From positions 267,545-331,544 of the forward strand of contig NZ_AZDH01000027.1 of NCBI RefSeq assembly GCF_001435445.1: a stretch of 64,000 nt of DNA, in the 5' to 3' direction. Positions 7,836 through 15,657 of the stretch are shown here, in pieces (the stretch's first letter is position 1; the number at the start of each line of letters is the position of its first letter). Both the position numbers and the translations under genes were made by a program. Under the pieces are notes generated by a model that did not search any database, had not been told where the DNA came from, and saw only the letters and a program-made list of their open reading frames with translations. This DNA comes from Companilactobacillus kimchii DSM 13961 = JCM 10707 (lineage in GTDB: Bacteria; Bacillota; Bacilli; Lactobacillales; Lactobacillaceae).

Positions 7836-8171
7836 ATGACAATGTTTGATAAGATAAAAGAAATTTCAAAAAAACGTGGCATGAGTTTAAATCAACTTAA
7901 TGAAAAAGCTGGATTTAAGCAAAACGTAATTTACTCATGGAAAAGCAAACAGCCATCTATTGAAAGAGTAAACAGGGTTGCCGAAGTTCTTCACGTCTCT
8001 GTGGATTACCTTTTGGGAAAGACTGATGATCCAAGTACTAGTTCTAAGTCTAAAAAAATAGATATTAAAGATGCTATGCAAGATGACTACACTATCATGA
8101 GCTATGGTGGTAGAGAAATACCACCAGAAGAATTAGAAATGATTAGACGTATCTTAGATGGGGGAAAATAA
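7836..8171 (+). CDS. CI-like phage repressor (XRE HTH)
   Basis: A 111-residue repressor. Residues 3-65 form the XRE domain (FDKIKEISKKRGMSLNQLNEKAGFKQNVIYSW..., closing with LHVSVDYLLGKTDD). The short C-terminus has no LexA-type peptidase Ser/Lys, so derepression is probably by cleavage or inactivation through the ImmA-type peptidase encoded next, not self-cleavage. The ATG at 7836 follows GGGAG at a somewhat long spacing. A TTG six codons earlier is the alternative. Confidence 0.88.
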   Translation: MTMFDKIKEISKKRGMSLNQLNEKAGFKQNVIYSWKSKQPSIERVNRVAEVLHVSVDYLLGKTDDPSTSSKSKKIDIKDAMQDDYTIMSYGGREIPPEELEMIRRILDGGK

Positions 8172-8174
8172 TGT

Positions 8175-8573
8175 ATGAGCGATGTTACAACTTATTTACT
8201 GAATTACGCATTAGATCATCACATAGGATTTGAACTACTTAATGGAATTGATTCTGATTGGCCCTCTTTAGCTATACCGGAGCGAAACATGATGTTCATT
8301 AATACGAATTGGTACAAGCAAGAAGAATTACCAATGATGGTAGCTCATGAAATTGGTCATATGCTCAACGGTGATTCTTGCTATATGTATGACCATTCAA
8401 ATACTGGAAAAATTAGTTCTGAGGGAGCTGCTAATAAGGTAGCAATCGATTTACTACTACAGTATTGCCGTGATAATGACATCCAATTTAATGACTATAT
8501 TATGTTCCTTCAACAATTCTGCATTCCTCTAAGATACGAATATATAGTAAAGAAGAAAATGGTAATGAATTAA
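8175..8573 (+). CDS. immA: ImmA/IrrE-family metallopeptidase
   Basis: A 132-residue zinc peptidase with the HEIGH motif at residues 58-62 (VAHEIGHMLNGDS) and a downstream glutamate region. Family members such as ImmA of ICEBs1 cleave the neighbouring XRE repressor, which triggers induction. It starts three bases after the repressor stop and is clearly co-transcribed. A short helix-rich C-terminus follows the catalytic region (DLLLQYCRDNDIQFNDYIMFL). The pairing with a repressor lacking a peptidase domain supports a role as antirepressor protease. Confidence 0.9.
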   Translation: MSDVTTYLLNYALDHHIGFELLNGIDSDWPSLAIPERNMMFINTNWYKQEELPMMVAHEIGHMLNGDSCYMYDHSNTGKISSEGAANKVAIDLLLQYCRDNDIQFNDYIMFLQQFCIPLRYEYIVKKKMVMN

Positions 8574-8638
8574 CTTTTAATACATCCTTTTCTGATATAC
8601 TTATACTGATTAAATATATATTTATGGGGGAAATATTA

Positions 8639-9715
8639 ATGAATTATTTTTGGATAATTTTTAATGTATTACTGATTGTTGCACTAATTTATTGGATGTT
8701 TAGAAGTTATAAAAGTAAAAAATACAATAAGATATTATTTGTGATTTCAGTAATTGTATCGGTAATACTTATAATACCTTTGTTAAATGGCATAGTTTCT
8801 AATGCTGACAGTATTATTCATCCCACACCATTTTTAAAATTAAGATCTAAGAATATACATATTAATGGTACACATACCAAAGGTGTTTTATATGGTGAAA
8901 CACTATCAAACAGTAAAGTGATTTTAAAAGATGCTGATGGCATAGATGACAATATTATTGTTAAGTCTAATGGGAACGGTACTTTTAAAGCAACTGGGTT
9001 AGATGATTGTACTGATTATAAAGTTACGGCCCAAAAAAATGGTAAAAAATCAGATACACTTAAAATATCTGTCGGAGACATCCCAGAATCAGCATATACA
9101 AAATTGCATGTAAATCATTCTAATTCCAATAATGCTTTAATTATCAATAATACCGATAGAAATACTATTACTGCTAGTGGTACTAGTTCACCAAATGCAA
9201 TTATTAAATTTGAAAATCCAGATGATAATTATCGAGTAATTAAAAAAGTTACTGCTAATAATAACGGAAAATGGGCCATCAAATTAAATGGTCCTGGTAC
9301 AGGTGAAACAGATAAGAAAGAGATCGAATATTATATAGAAGCAAAAATTAGTAATCGACTTACTAATAATGATGGTGCTATTTTCATTGAAAATACTAAT
9401 CATAAAAACATGCCTAAAAAGAAAATAAATAAATACGATAAATATACTAAACAATTGAATGGTTATGTTAACCGTGGTAATGCAACTGATGTTAGTTATG
9501 ATCAGACTGGTAATACCGTAACTTGGACTGGTTTTGAAGCTTGGGAGGATTATTCTTATAATGATTTAGAGCCACTTATAACATTATTACAGGCAGTAAC
9601 TCTAAGACGTGCCGATGCTAATAATGTAGAGACACCAAATATTAAAATCATTTTACCCAATGGACAGCAAATTGCTCATCGTGATGTTGGTAATGAAATG
9701 AAATTTGACAATTAA
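8639..9715 (+). CDS. Prophage two-TM protein with Ig-like ectodomains (moron candidate)
   Basis: A 358-residue protein from ATG 8639 (GGGGGAAA Shine-Dalgarno). Two membrane helices at about 4-22 and 34-53 flank a short basic loop, so the rest is probably outside the cell. The ectodomain holds two beta-rich, Ig-like repeats at about 75-145 and 165-245 (each with a T-x-x-G or N-G-x-F/W strand pattern). A C-terminal domain of about 90 residues carries three Trp close together (TVTWTGFEAWEDYSY). It lies between immA and the integrase, where lysogenic-conversion or superinfection-exclusion genes are common. The function is unknown; a surface role in the lysogen is inferred. Confidence 0.7.
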   Translation: MNYFWIIFNVLLIVALIYWMFRSYKSKKYNKILFVISVIVSVILIIPLLNGIVSNADSIIHPTPFLKLRSKNIHINGTHTKGVLYGETLSNSKVILKDADGIDDNIIVKSNGNGTFKATGLDDCTDYKVTAQKNGKKSDTLKISVGDIPESAYTKLHVNHSNSNNALIINNTDRNTITASGTSSPNAIIKFENPDDNYRVIKKVTANNNGKWAIKLNGPGTGETDKKEIEYYIEAKISNRLTNNDGAIFIENTNHKNMPKKKINKYDKYTKQLNGYVNRGNATDVSYDQTGNTVTWTGFEAWEDYSYNDLEPLITLLQAVTLRRADANNVETPNIKIILPNGQQIAHRDVGNEMKFDN

Positions 9716-9718
9716 TAC

Positions 9719-9756
9719 AAAAATAAACTAAGTCTCAAGTAGGCTTATTTATTTTT
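9719..9756 (+). terminator. Probable terminator after the Ig-like membrane protein
   Basis: AT-rich stem AAAAATAAACTAAG / GCTTATTTATTTTT with one bulge, ending in a T-rich run. It separates the lysogeny genes from the integrase. Confidence 0.5.
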
Positions 9757-9830
9757 ACCAAATTTTAAGGAGGTGATGCCTGTTTAAACTCTAAAATTTA
9801 TGCTCCCACGCTAATTTTGGAGGATTAAAA

Positions 9831-11009
9831 ATGGCAACAATAACAAAATATAAAATCAAATCAGGCAAAGAATTGTGGAGATGTGTTTATCCAAGTAGTA
9901 TTGATCCACTAACCAGTAAAGTTAAACGAACAACTAAACGTGGCTTTAAAACTAAAGCTGAATGTCAAAAATTTCTTAACACTAAATTATCAGAAATTGA
10001 TAATCACGGATATTCTAGTAATGAAAATCTAAGGTATAAAGATGTTTATCAGTATTTTCTTGATTCATACAAGAATACAGTCAAAGAAAGTACGTTAAAC
10101 CGTGTTGAGGGGCTATTTGAGCACCACATCATCCCTTCTCTGGGAAAGTATGAGATCAAAAAAATAACCGCTCCTATGTGTCAGGAAGCGGTTAACCAGT
10201 GGTCAAAGAAATTAAGTTCTTTTAAGATGGTAAAATATTATGCCAACCTAGTTTTCAAAGAAGCTATACGATTAAAAATAATATATGAAAATCCAATGGA
10301 TCTGATTATCATGCCCAAGAAAAAAAGCAGTATCGGTGATGAAAAAATAACTAACTTCTGGACTAAAGAAGAAACAGCAGATTTTTTCAAACAACTTGAC
10401 ACTACTTACTCTGACCACAATCAAAAAGCAATTGCTATGTTTAGAGTAGCATTTTTTACAGGAATGCGTAAAGGCGAACTTTTAGCTTTAACTATTGATG
10501 ATATCGATTTCAAAAATCAGACTCTAAGGATAAATAAGACTGTTAGCCGTGGAATTGACAACGCCCCTATCATCACTACTCCAAAGACTAAAACATCCGT
10601 TAGAACGATTGGATTGGACGATGAGACGTGCAAAGTATTGAAGCATTGGATAATTGAATTACGTAAGCAAATGTTCAATCTGGGATTCAATATTGATACT
10701 ACTGAAAATCAATTATTATTTCCCAATACTCAAAACCAGTTATTAAGCCTGACTAAACTAAATAAATGGCTACAAGTTGTAATAGACACATACAATAAAA
10801 ACCATAAGGATAAACTTAAGCGTATTAACGTCCACGGAATTAGACACACAGCGTGCTCTCTTATGCTTGAATCTGGTTCAAGTATCAAAGCTGTTCAATT
10901 ACAGCTTGGTCATTCTGACACATCTCAAATCATGAAAGTTTACTGGCACGTTTCACAAAAGGCTCAACTAGACACCGTTAACAAGTTAGCCAGCTTTATT
11001 GCAAAATAA
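9831..11009 (+). CDS. int: Tyrosine recombinase (phage integrase)
   Basis: A 392-residue integrase. It has an N-terminal arm-binding (AP2-like) domain at about 1-60, a core-binding SAM-like domain at about 65-165 and the catalytic domain from 175. Catalytic residues visible: R213 (FTGMRKGELL), a Lys near 252-254 in the beta-hairpin (TPKTKTSVRTI), H335 and R338 (HGIRHTACS), H361 (LGHSDTSQ) and nucleophile Y371 (MKVYWHV). All are present, so it should be active. The Shine-Dalgarno GGAGG is well spaced. It reads toward tRNA-Gly(TCC) 125 bases downstream, where it presumably recombines attP with the tRNA 3' end. Confidence 0.96.
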   Translation: MATITKYKIKSGKELWRCVYPSSIDPLTSKVKRTTKRGFKTKAECQKFLNTKLSEIDNHGYSSNENLRYKDVYQYFLDSYKNTVKESTLNRVEGLFEHHIIPSLGKYEIKKITAPMCQEAVNQWSKKLSSFKMVKYYANLVFKEAIRLKIIYENPMDLIIMPKKKSSIGDEKITNFWTKEETADFFKQLDTTYSDHNQKAIAMFRVAFFTGMRKGELLALTIDDIDFKNQTLRINKTVSRGIDNAPIITTPKTKTSVRTIGLDDETCKVLKHWIIELRKQMFNLGFNIDTTENQLLFPNTQNQLLSLTKLNKWLQVVIDTYNKNHKDKLKRINVHGIRHTACSLMLESGSSIKAVQLQLGHSDTSQIMKVYWHVSQKAQLDTVNKLASFIAK

Positions 11010-11013
11010 AAAG

Positions 11014-11126
11014 CGTGACACACTCGTGACACACTTTCGTCAAAACTTATCGTAATCTATCGAAACATTAAAAATATAAAACGTTGATTTATCAGCATTT
11101 CGAGGCTTATCGAAACTTATCGAAAC
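11014..11126. repeat. Tandem integrase arm-type repeats
   Basis: Two head-to-tail copies of CGTGACACACT (11014-11024, 11025-11035). They are followed by a family CTTATCGTAAT (11046), CTATCGAAAC (11057), CTTATCGAAAC (11106) and CTTATCGAAAC (11116). The last two are directly abutting. Placement between int and the tRNA core is typical for integrase arm-binding sites. Confidence 0.65.
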
Positions 11127-11133
11127 TGTATAA

Positions 11134-11165
11134 AGCGAACTACGAGAATCGAACTCGCGACACTA
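11134..11165. other. Likely attachment-site core (3' end of tRNA-Gly)
   Basis: The prophage junction most likely lies in the 3' half of the tRNA gene, as the integrase gene and its arm repeats directly abut it. The second att copy is outside the window, so core length and exact crossover cannot be fixed. Confidence 0.5.
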
Positions 11166-11204
11166 GCTTGGGAAGCTGGTATTTTACCATTAAACTAAGT
11201 TCGC
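11134..11204 (-). tRNA. tRNA-Gly(TCC)
   Basis: A 71-nt tRNA with 7-bp acceptor stem GCGAACT/AGTTCGC, discriminator T, T-loop GTTCGATTC and anticodon loop CTTCCCA giving TCC. The 3' end faces the prophage integrase and is the probable integration site. Confidence 0.95.
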
Positions 11205-11371
11205 ATGTCATAACTAGTTAAGTATACAACATAATATTCCAAAAAGATAAGTTTTATTTAAAATTATCTTGAAAATTTACAATATAAATTGCTTTTTACA
11301 TTTCGTTACCATAGAATCAACAGTGATGATAGATTTCTATCAACATATTGTGCATCAAGGAGAAGATTATA

Positions 11372-11851
11372 ATGAAAAAAACATTGGTTACTTTATTAGC
11401 CGCTGTTTCATTAATGGGTGGATTTGCCACAGTAGCTACTGGTTGTTCAAATACTAAAAGTACTCAACAAGTAGATCAGCACTCTGCAAAGAAGATTACA
11501 AAAGATGAAATCAAAGGTCATGATTACGTCGGAGTAAGTAGTGATAACAAGGATGAATATATCACCTTCTTTACTGGCAAAGACAAAAAGAAAGTTCAAT
11601 TTGTTCGTGTAAATAAAGATGGTTCGCAAAAAGTAATCACTGACTTTAAAAAGGCCAAAATTGTTATGAATAAAAAGAATCCTAAAAAATTCAAAATTGA
11701 TGGTTTCAGAATTATGATGGAACCCGATTTCGATTGGACTTTTGTTAAGGTTGGTAAAACAACAATTAAAACTTCTACTAACAAAAAATGGAAATTGTAT
11801 GATGGAACTCACAAGCAAGCTGTAAAGGCCGTACAAAAGAACGCTAAATAA
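11372..11851 (+). CDS. Small basic lipoprotein
   Basis: A 159-residue exported protein. Its signal peptide (MKKTLVTLLAAVSLMGGFATVATGC) ends in a slightly atypical lipobox ATGC, with Ala at -3. The mature part (about 130 residues) is strongly basic with many Lys and no recognised domain; it includes a beta-rich core (FFTGKDKKKVQFVRV; FDWTFVKVGKTTIKT). The start is the ATG after AAGGAGA; a longer in-frame start has no ribosome-binding site. It stands alone between tRNA-Gly and a strong terminator. The function is unknown. Confidence 0.75.
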   Translation: MKKTLVTLLAAVSLMGGFATVATGCSNTKSTQQVDQHSAKKITKDEIKGHDYVGVSSDNKDEYITFFTGKDKKKVQFVRVNKDGSQKVITDFKKAKIVMNKKNPKKFKIDGFRIMMEPDFDWTFVKVGKTTIKTSTNKKWKLYDGTHKQAVKAVQKNAK

Positions 11852-11858
11852 TAAATTC

Positions 11859-11907
11859 AAAAAGACTGATAGAAAATCTTTTCTAGATTTTCTATCAGTC
11901 TTTTTTT
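11859..11907 (+). terminator. Rho-independent terminator of the lipoprotein gene
   Basis: Long hairpin AAAAGACTGATAGAAAAT / ATTTTCTATCAGTCTTTT followed by a T-run. Confidence 0.9.
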
Positions 11908-11940
11908 CACTATACAATTTGTAAATTTCGATTTAAAAAC

Positions 11941-11972
11941 AAAAAAATAATTCAAGGTTTTAAACCTTGAAT
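11941..11972 (-). terminator. Terminator of the 40-aa gene
   Basis: Perfect inverted repeat ATTCAAGGTTT/AAACCTTGAAT; on the minus strand it is followed by a T-run. It lies 40 bases downstream of the small ORF. Confidence 0.75.
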
Positions 11973-12012
11973 CATTTATTAATTAATAACTGAATTTTAT
12001 TATATAAAAGAA

Positions 12013-12135
12013 TTATGCAGTCTTTAATTTATTAACTGCCTCTTCAATTGTTTTACCGTTTGCAAAGACTTTTGTATTTGTATCTACAACGGTAAACATT
12101 TGAGATTTAGTATTCAAGCTTACTTGATATTTCAT
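12013..12135 (-). CDS. Small hypothetical protein (40 aa)
   Basis: A 40-codon ORF with a strong AGGAGGTAG Shine-Dalgarno, a recognisable upstream promoter and its own terminator. The peptide (MKYQVSLNTKSQMFTVVDTN...) has a beta-beta-alpha pattern: two strands, an N-G-K turn, then a helix (TIEEAVNKLKTA). Short HicB-like or DUF folds look like this, but no family is certain. Confidence 0.65.
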   Translation of the reverse strand: MKYQVSLNTKSQMFTVVDTNTKVFANGKTIEEAVNKLKTA

Positions 12136-12180
12136 TTGTCTACCTCCTAATAATTTGTTGTTAACTCAACGGATGAAATA

Positions 12181-12208
12181 AGTATATTACTATTTTTGTA
12201 AAAAGCAA
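12181..12208 (-). promoter_or_regulatory. Promoter of the 40-aa gene
   Basis: Minus-strand TTGCTT, 16-bp spacer, TATACT, located 46 bases upstream of the start codon. Confidence 0.55.
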
Positions 12209-12252
12209 GCCCTTACATTTTTAATTTTTCGTTCAAAAAATCTGCTTATCGG

Positions 12253-12281
12253 TAGAATTTTTTCTAAAATCTCGATATAAT
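12253..12281 (+). promoter_or_regulatory. Promoter of the 51-aa gene
   Basis: TAGAAT, 17-bp spacer, TATAAT, 30 bases upstream of the start; the -35 is weak and the -10 perfect. Confidence 0.5.
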
Positions 12282-12310
12282 TGAATCAATAAATAAGGAG
12301 AAGATGCAAA

Positions 12311-12466
12311 ATGAAGAACATGTCCAAAAAAGAATATCCGTCGTGGTACCCTCGTAAACGAGGGCATAACACAGTAGAATTTAATAAGCCTGATAAGTGG
12401 TATGAATGGTCGGCCATTCTTGATATTATCTTTTTTGCGATTTTTTTACTTATAATAAATCACTAA
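12311..12466 (+). CDS. Small single-pass membrane protein (51 aa)
   Basis: A 51-codon ORF with promoter, AAGGAGAAG ribosome-binding site and terminator. The N-terminal 33 residues are soluble, basic and rich in aromatic residues (YPSWYPRKRGH; DKWYEW). The C-terminus is one hydrophobic helix (AILDIIFFAIFLLII). It probably sits with the N-terminus inside and the tail in the membrane. No family recognised. Confidence 0.65.
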   Translation: MKNMSKKEYPSWYPRKRGHNTVEFNKPDKWYEWSAILDIIFFAIFLLIINH

Positions 12467-12481
12467 CATACAAATATATCT

Positions 12482-12509
12482 GACACTCAGAAATGAGTGT
12501 CTTTTTTTA
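12482..12509 (+). terminator. Terminator of the 51-aa gene
   Basis: GACACTC-AGAAAT-GAGTGTC hairpin followed by a T-run. Confidence 0.9.
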
Positions 12510-12616
12510 TTTTTATCATTAGTTTTATTCCTAATTTTCTAGAAATTGAATACAATTTGTCTTTAGTAGAAATCAATCTTTTCATGCAAAGAATTAAAAC
12601 ATAATCTCTCGTGTCT

Positions 12617-12670
12617 AAAAAGAGCCCAAGACAGTAATCATTCTTGATGATCATTGCCCTAGGCTCTTTT
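12617..12670 (-). terminator. Terminator of the exopolysaccharide cluster (bidirectional)
   Basis: Outer stem AAAAGAGCC/GGCTCTTTT with an inner ATGATCA-type stem, just downstream of the last gene of the leftward cluster; T-runs on both strands. Confidence 0.8.
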
Positions 12671-12683
12671 AATACTTTATTTT

Positions 12684-13547
12684 TTATACATCATACTGCG
12701 TTTCATGAATACCAGCATTCATCAGATCATAAGGTGTCTTCATAGTTGACGAATCCCATGAGGCAATCCCCACGACCATTGAAATGGCCATTCTTGAAAG
12801 CGAATCATTAGCCTTCACATTCTTTTCAAAGCCTTCCTTAATTCGACCAGTGGCTATCCCTGCTCCTTTATTATCGGTATACAACAGAATGGCCCACGTC
12901 GGATCATCACTGTTCAACAAATAGGTAATATCATTAGTCCGTGTTTTTTCTTTAATAGAGTCAGTCGTCAATTTTAACAATAACTTAGTTTGATTAGGAC
13001 TCATCATCCGCCTCAAATCATTAAAATAGCGAATTTTAATAATAGCTGTCGTAACAGGAATATCAAAACGACGATTTGTTTCCGCAAATACCGCTATATC
13101 CTCAATATAAGCCACTGTCGTCCGCAAATTAGTCTGCTCATCAAATGCCCCACGTTCAATCAAAGCTGTCCTCAGCTCTCCGTTGGACTTTTGAAGGGCT
13201 ACTTGATTCTTGGTCATCGAATAAAGTGCTAATGATAAAAGCATCGGTATAACCATCCAAAAACTCAATTGCCAAGGAATCCGTGCCGTCTGACTGACAT
13301 ACTGATAAATCATAATGACGGCCTGAATTGCAATGAAAACAATATTAGAAATCAAACTGGGCAAAATGCCAAAGAAATAAGTAATCATTAACAACATGAT
13401 CGTACAGAATAGATAAATTACATTTAACAAAATGTTACCAGTCAACGCCATAAGAATTGCTGTAGCACTGAATAAAGAAAGAAAGACTAATAAACCAACA
13501 TCTTGTAGAAGTGAACTTTTTTCATCATCATTATCGTTTTCCGCCAT
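12684..13547 (-). CDS. Membrane pseudo-GGDEF protein, probable c-di-GMP receptor (PssE-like)
   Basis: A 287-residue protein starting at the ATG after GGAGGGAG (13547). Four or five membrane helices (about 17-110) precede a GGDEF-fold domain (about 130-287). The active-site motif GGDEF is replaced by NSDDP (212-216), so no cyclase activity is expected. An RxxD inhibitory-site motif, RTND (203-206), is retained exactly five residues upstream, as in c-di-GMP-binding GGDEF proteins. The gene is last in the cluster and overlaps the BcsB-like gene by 17 bases. The GT2 synthase here lacks a PilZ domain, so this protein is the likely c-di-GMP sensor of the complex. Listeria PssE plays such a role in a comparable cluster. 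Function is inferred, not shown. Confidence 0.8.
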   Translation of the reverse strand: MAENDNDDEKSSLLQDVGLLVFLSLFSATAILMALTGNILLNVIYLFCTIMLLMITYFFGILPSLISNIVFIAIQAVIMIYQYVSQTARIPWQLSFWMVIPMLLSLALYSMTKNQVALQKSNGELRTALIERGAFDEQTNLRTTVAYIEDIAVFAETNRRFDIPVTTAIIKIRYFNDLRRMMSPNQTKLLLKLTTDSIKEKTRTNDITYLLNSDDPTWAILLYTDNKGAGIATGRIKEGFEKNVKANDSLSRMAISMVVGIASWDSSTMKTPYDLMNAGIHETQYDV

Positions 13548-15657
13548 GCTTACTCCCTCCATTCAAGTGTCCTTGCTTTCTAACAGTCAAAATAACTCCT
13601 ACTCCAATCAGAATCATCACGATCAAAGCTAATCCCAAATATAGGATCAATTGAGAATTTTTACTGAAAGTACGTTTATTTTCAAGAGACTTATCAATAG
13701 CTCTGTTCTTCTTAAATCGATATCCATAATGAGCATTATTCATATCGACAACCACTGCATCCCCGGTAAATTGTTGAATATTCTTTTGAAAGTTGATCTG
13801 TGTTGAAGCCAAATAAACATCTTTAGTATTACTTCCCGTAACAACTAGCATTCCACGTTTATCATTGTATGGTGAACGCATCAATTGCGCCGTTCCAATA
13901 TTTTTACCATAATCTTTTTCAATACTTAACTTTTCATTAGAAACAATTCGATTAAAATTCTTCGAATACTTGAAATAAAGATTAGGATTCAATTTTTTAA
14001 TCATTGGATTATTTTGAGGTGTGCCCAATACAATCACATTGCTATTCTTCAAGACACTCTGACTTGGCATTGATTTATAAAACTGAATTCTTCCTGTATT
14101 GCTCTTTGCAAAATTACCAATCAAATTAAAAATATTAGTTAATGTCTTGAAGTCATCTGTATTCAAACTTTTAGGAGCAACTACTGCTATATCATCATAT
14201 GTCTCATTATTGATAAATAACATGGGATAGTTTGTAAACAGCAGGTCATTGCTTCGTTGTGATTTCACTAACATTTTCGAGTCTGGACTGACTTGTGCCC
14301 ACGGCGTATTACTATTGTCAGAAGTATCTTGATCTTTCATTTCAAGATCAAAAGCTGCTCTGACTGTAAAACTACTCCCTAGTGACAATCCACGTGGCAA
14401 TTTAACAGTCAGCGTATCGTTATTAGCATGAACAGCCGTCAATTTCTTACTGCCGATCACTGTATTGTTAACGTAAAGCGTTACTAATGATCGGTTAAAA
14501 TTCAAATTCTTACTGTAATTGAAATGTAGCGTTATTTGTGATCCATCAGCATTTGAACGGTCATTGGGAAGCTGTACTAAATAACTACTCTCCTTATGAC
14601 CAGCACCTTCAATTCGATCGGCCGAAGTTGTCAGATAATGTGTTCCATTGTCATGTAAGGATGAAGTATAAGTATCCGTCGTCTCCTCAATATCCTCACT
14701 ATCCTTATCAGTCTCTTTCATTAACTCCTCATTAGCGATGAAACGAGCTGCTTTTTCCAACAGTGCTCCCGACTTAGCCGTAACAATTAAATAATACCTA
14801 CCGTCGGTATAGTATGTTTTGATAAGAGCCTTATTCTTTAATTGATTAGGATCAATCTGTTTTTTTAATTCATCTGGCAAATGATCATATTTAGCAACCA
14901 CTAACATATAGTCATTCTTGGCCGCGTTCAATTCTGACGCTTTAACCACAGGAATTTGATCATTTTCAGTCGTAATAATTCGAGATTCACCAGACAAAGC
15001 AATCATACTAGCGGTCAATTCTTTAGCAGTTGGGTTGTCTGCCGTAGCTATTTTAGAACGTTGATAGGCAATCGTATCCTGACCAGAAAAGTGAGCATAG
15101 AAAGAACTTAATGTATTCTCTGCTTCTTTAAGTTGATATTCAAAATTTATATTTGAGCCGTTACCAATGGTTAACCAATTTGCTGGTGTTTGCTGCAATT
15201 GATAATTCTTATCTGGCATTTGATCCAAAACTTGACCGCTAATTGTTAACCGATTACTACCGCTGACTAAATCCAATGGCACAGTTATCTTTTCAGTTTG
15301 AAAACCAGTCTTATCCTTAGGTCTAAAAGAATAGAATTTTACACCATTCAGAGAAACTGTAATATCAGATGCCTGACGATTAGCTAACTGTGAAATTTGA
15401 TAATTGAAATTAAAAGTAACTTTTTTCAAATCCCAATAATCCATCTTCGTAAAATACATATTGGCTTCCACTGATTTACCAGAAAGCGTCGTTGTACTAT
15501 TTTGAAATTGCTGCGTATAAGTTTGATTATCTGCCGCCTGTACTGAAGTTGGCTGTGACAAAGTTATTGCAGCGATGAAAATAGTAATCAAAATTGCCAA
15601 ACTATTTATAACGTTTTGTTTTATACCACTTTGCTTGCTTATGAAAGACTTGTTCAC
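13531..15657 (-). CDS. BcsB-like exopolysaccharide synthase co-subunit
   Basis: A 708-residue protein with signal peptide (cleavage near PTSVQA, about residue 41), a long extracytoplasmic region of alternating carbohydrate-binding-type beta domains and helical domains, and one C-terminal membrane helix (about 670-692) followed by a basic tail. This is the plan of BcsB / PssD proteins, which guide the nascent glycan at the membrane surface. The start is a GTG preceded by GGTGGGG inside the end of the GT2 gene (56-base overlap), indicating tight coupling with the synthase. It overlaps the pseudo-GGDEF gene by 17 bases at its other end. Confidence 0.8.
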   Translation of the reverse strand: MNKSFISKQSGIKQNVINSLAILITIFIAAITLSQPTSVQAADNQTYTQQFQNSTTTLSGKSVEANMYFTKMDYWDLKKVTFNFNYQISQLANRQASDITVSLNGVKFYSFRPKDKTGFQTEKITVPLDLVSGSNRLTISGQVLDQMPDKNYQLQQTPANWLTIGNGSNINFEYQLKEAENTLSSFYAHFSGQDTIAYQRSKIATADNPTAKELTASMIALSGESRIITTENDQIPVVKASELNAAKNDYMLVVAKYDHLPDELKKQIDPNQLKNKALIKTYYTDGRYYLIVTAKSGALLEKAARFIANEELMKETDKDSEDIEETTDTYTSSLHDNGTHYLTTSADRIEGAGHKESSYLVQLPNDRSNADGSQITLHFNYSKNLNFNRSLVTLYVNNTVIGSKKLTAVHANNDTLTVKLPRGLSLGSSFTVRAAFDLEMKDQDTSDNSNTPWAQVSPDSKMLVKSQRSNDLLFTNYPMLFINNETYDDIAVVAPKSLNTDDFKTLTNIFNLIGNFAKSNTGRIQFYKSMPSQSVLKNSNVIVLGTPQNNPMIKKLNPNLYFKYSKNFNRIVSNEKLSIEKDYGKNIGTAQLMRSPYNDKRGMLVVTGSNTKDVYLASTQINFQKNIQQFTGDAVVVDMNNAHYGYRFKKNRAIDKSLENKRTFSKNSQLILYLGLALIVMILIGVGVILTVRKQGHLNGGSKHGGKR

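Larger units (their letters stand above)
1..11134. mobile_element. Temperate siphophage-type prophage, integrase end (left part outside window)
   Basis: The region shows the standard temperate phage layout. A rightward lysogeny block (CI-like repressor, ImmA peptidase, membrane protein, integrase) diverges from leftward early genes (cro, antirepressor, HTH, small ORFs, recombination and replication genes). The integrase reads toward the 3' end of a tRNA-Gly gene, the usual attachment arrangement. The left end, structural genes and second attachment site lie outside the window, so completeness and inducibility cannot be judged. The genes visible here are all open, with no frameshift seen. Confidence 0.93.

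Noticed and set aside
11447..11917. A 156-codon leftward frame antisense to the small lipoprotein
   Set aside because: Shadow of the lipoprotein gene; it also runs through the terminator hairpin and has no ribosome-binding site.
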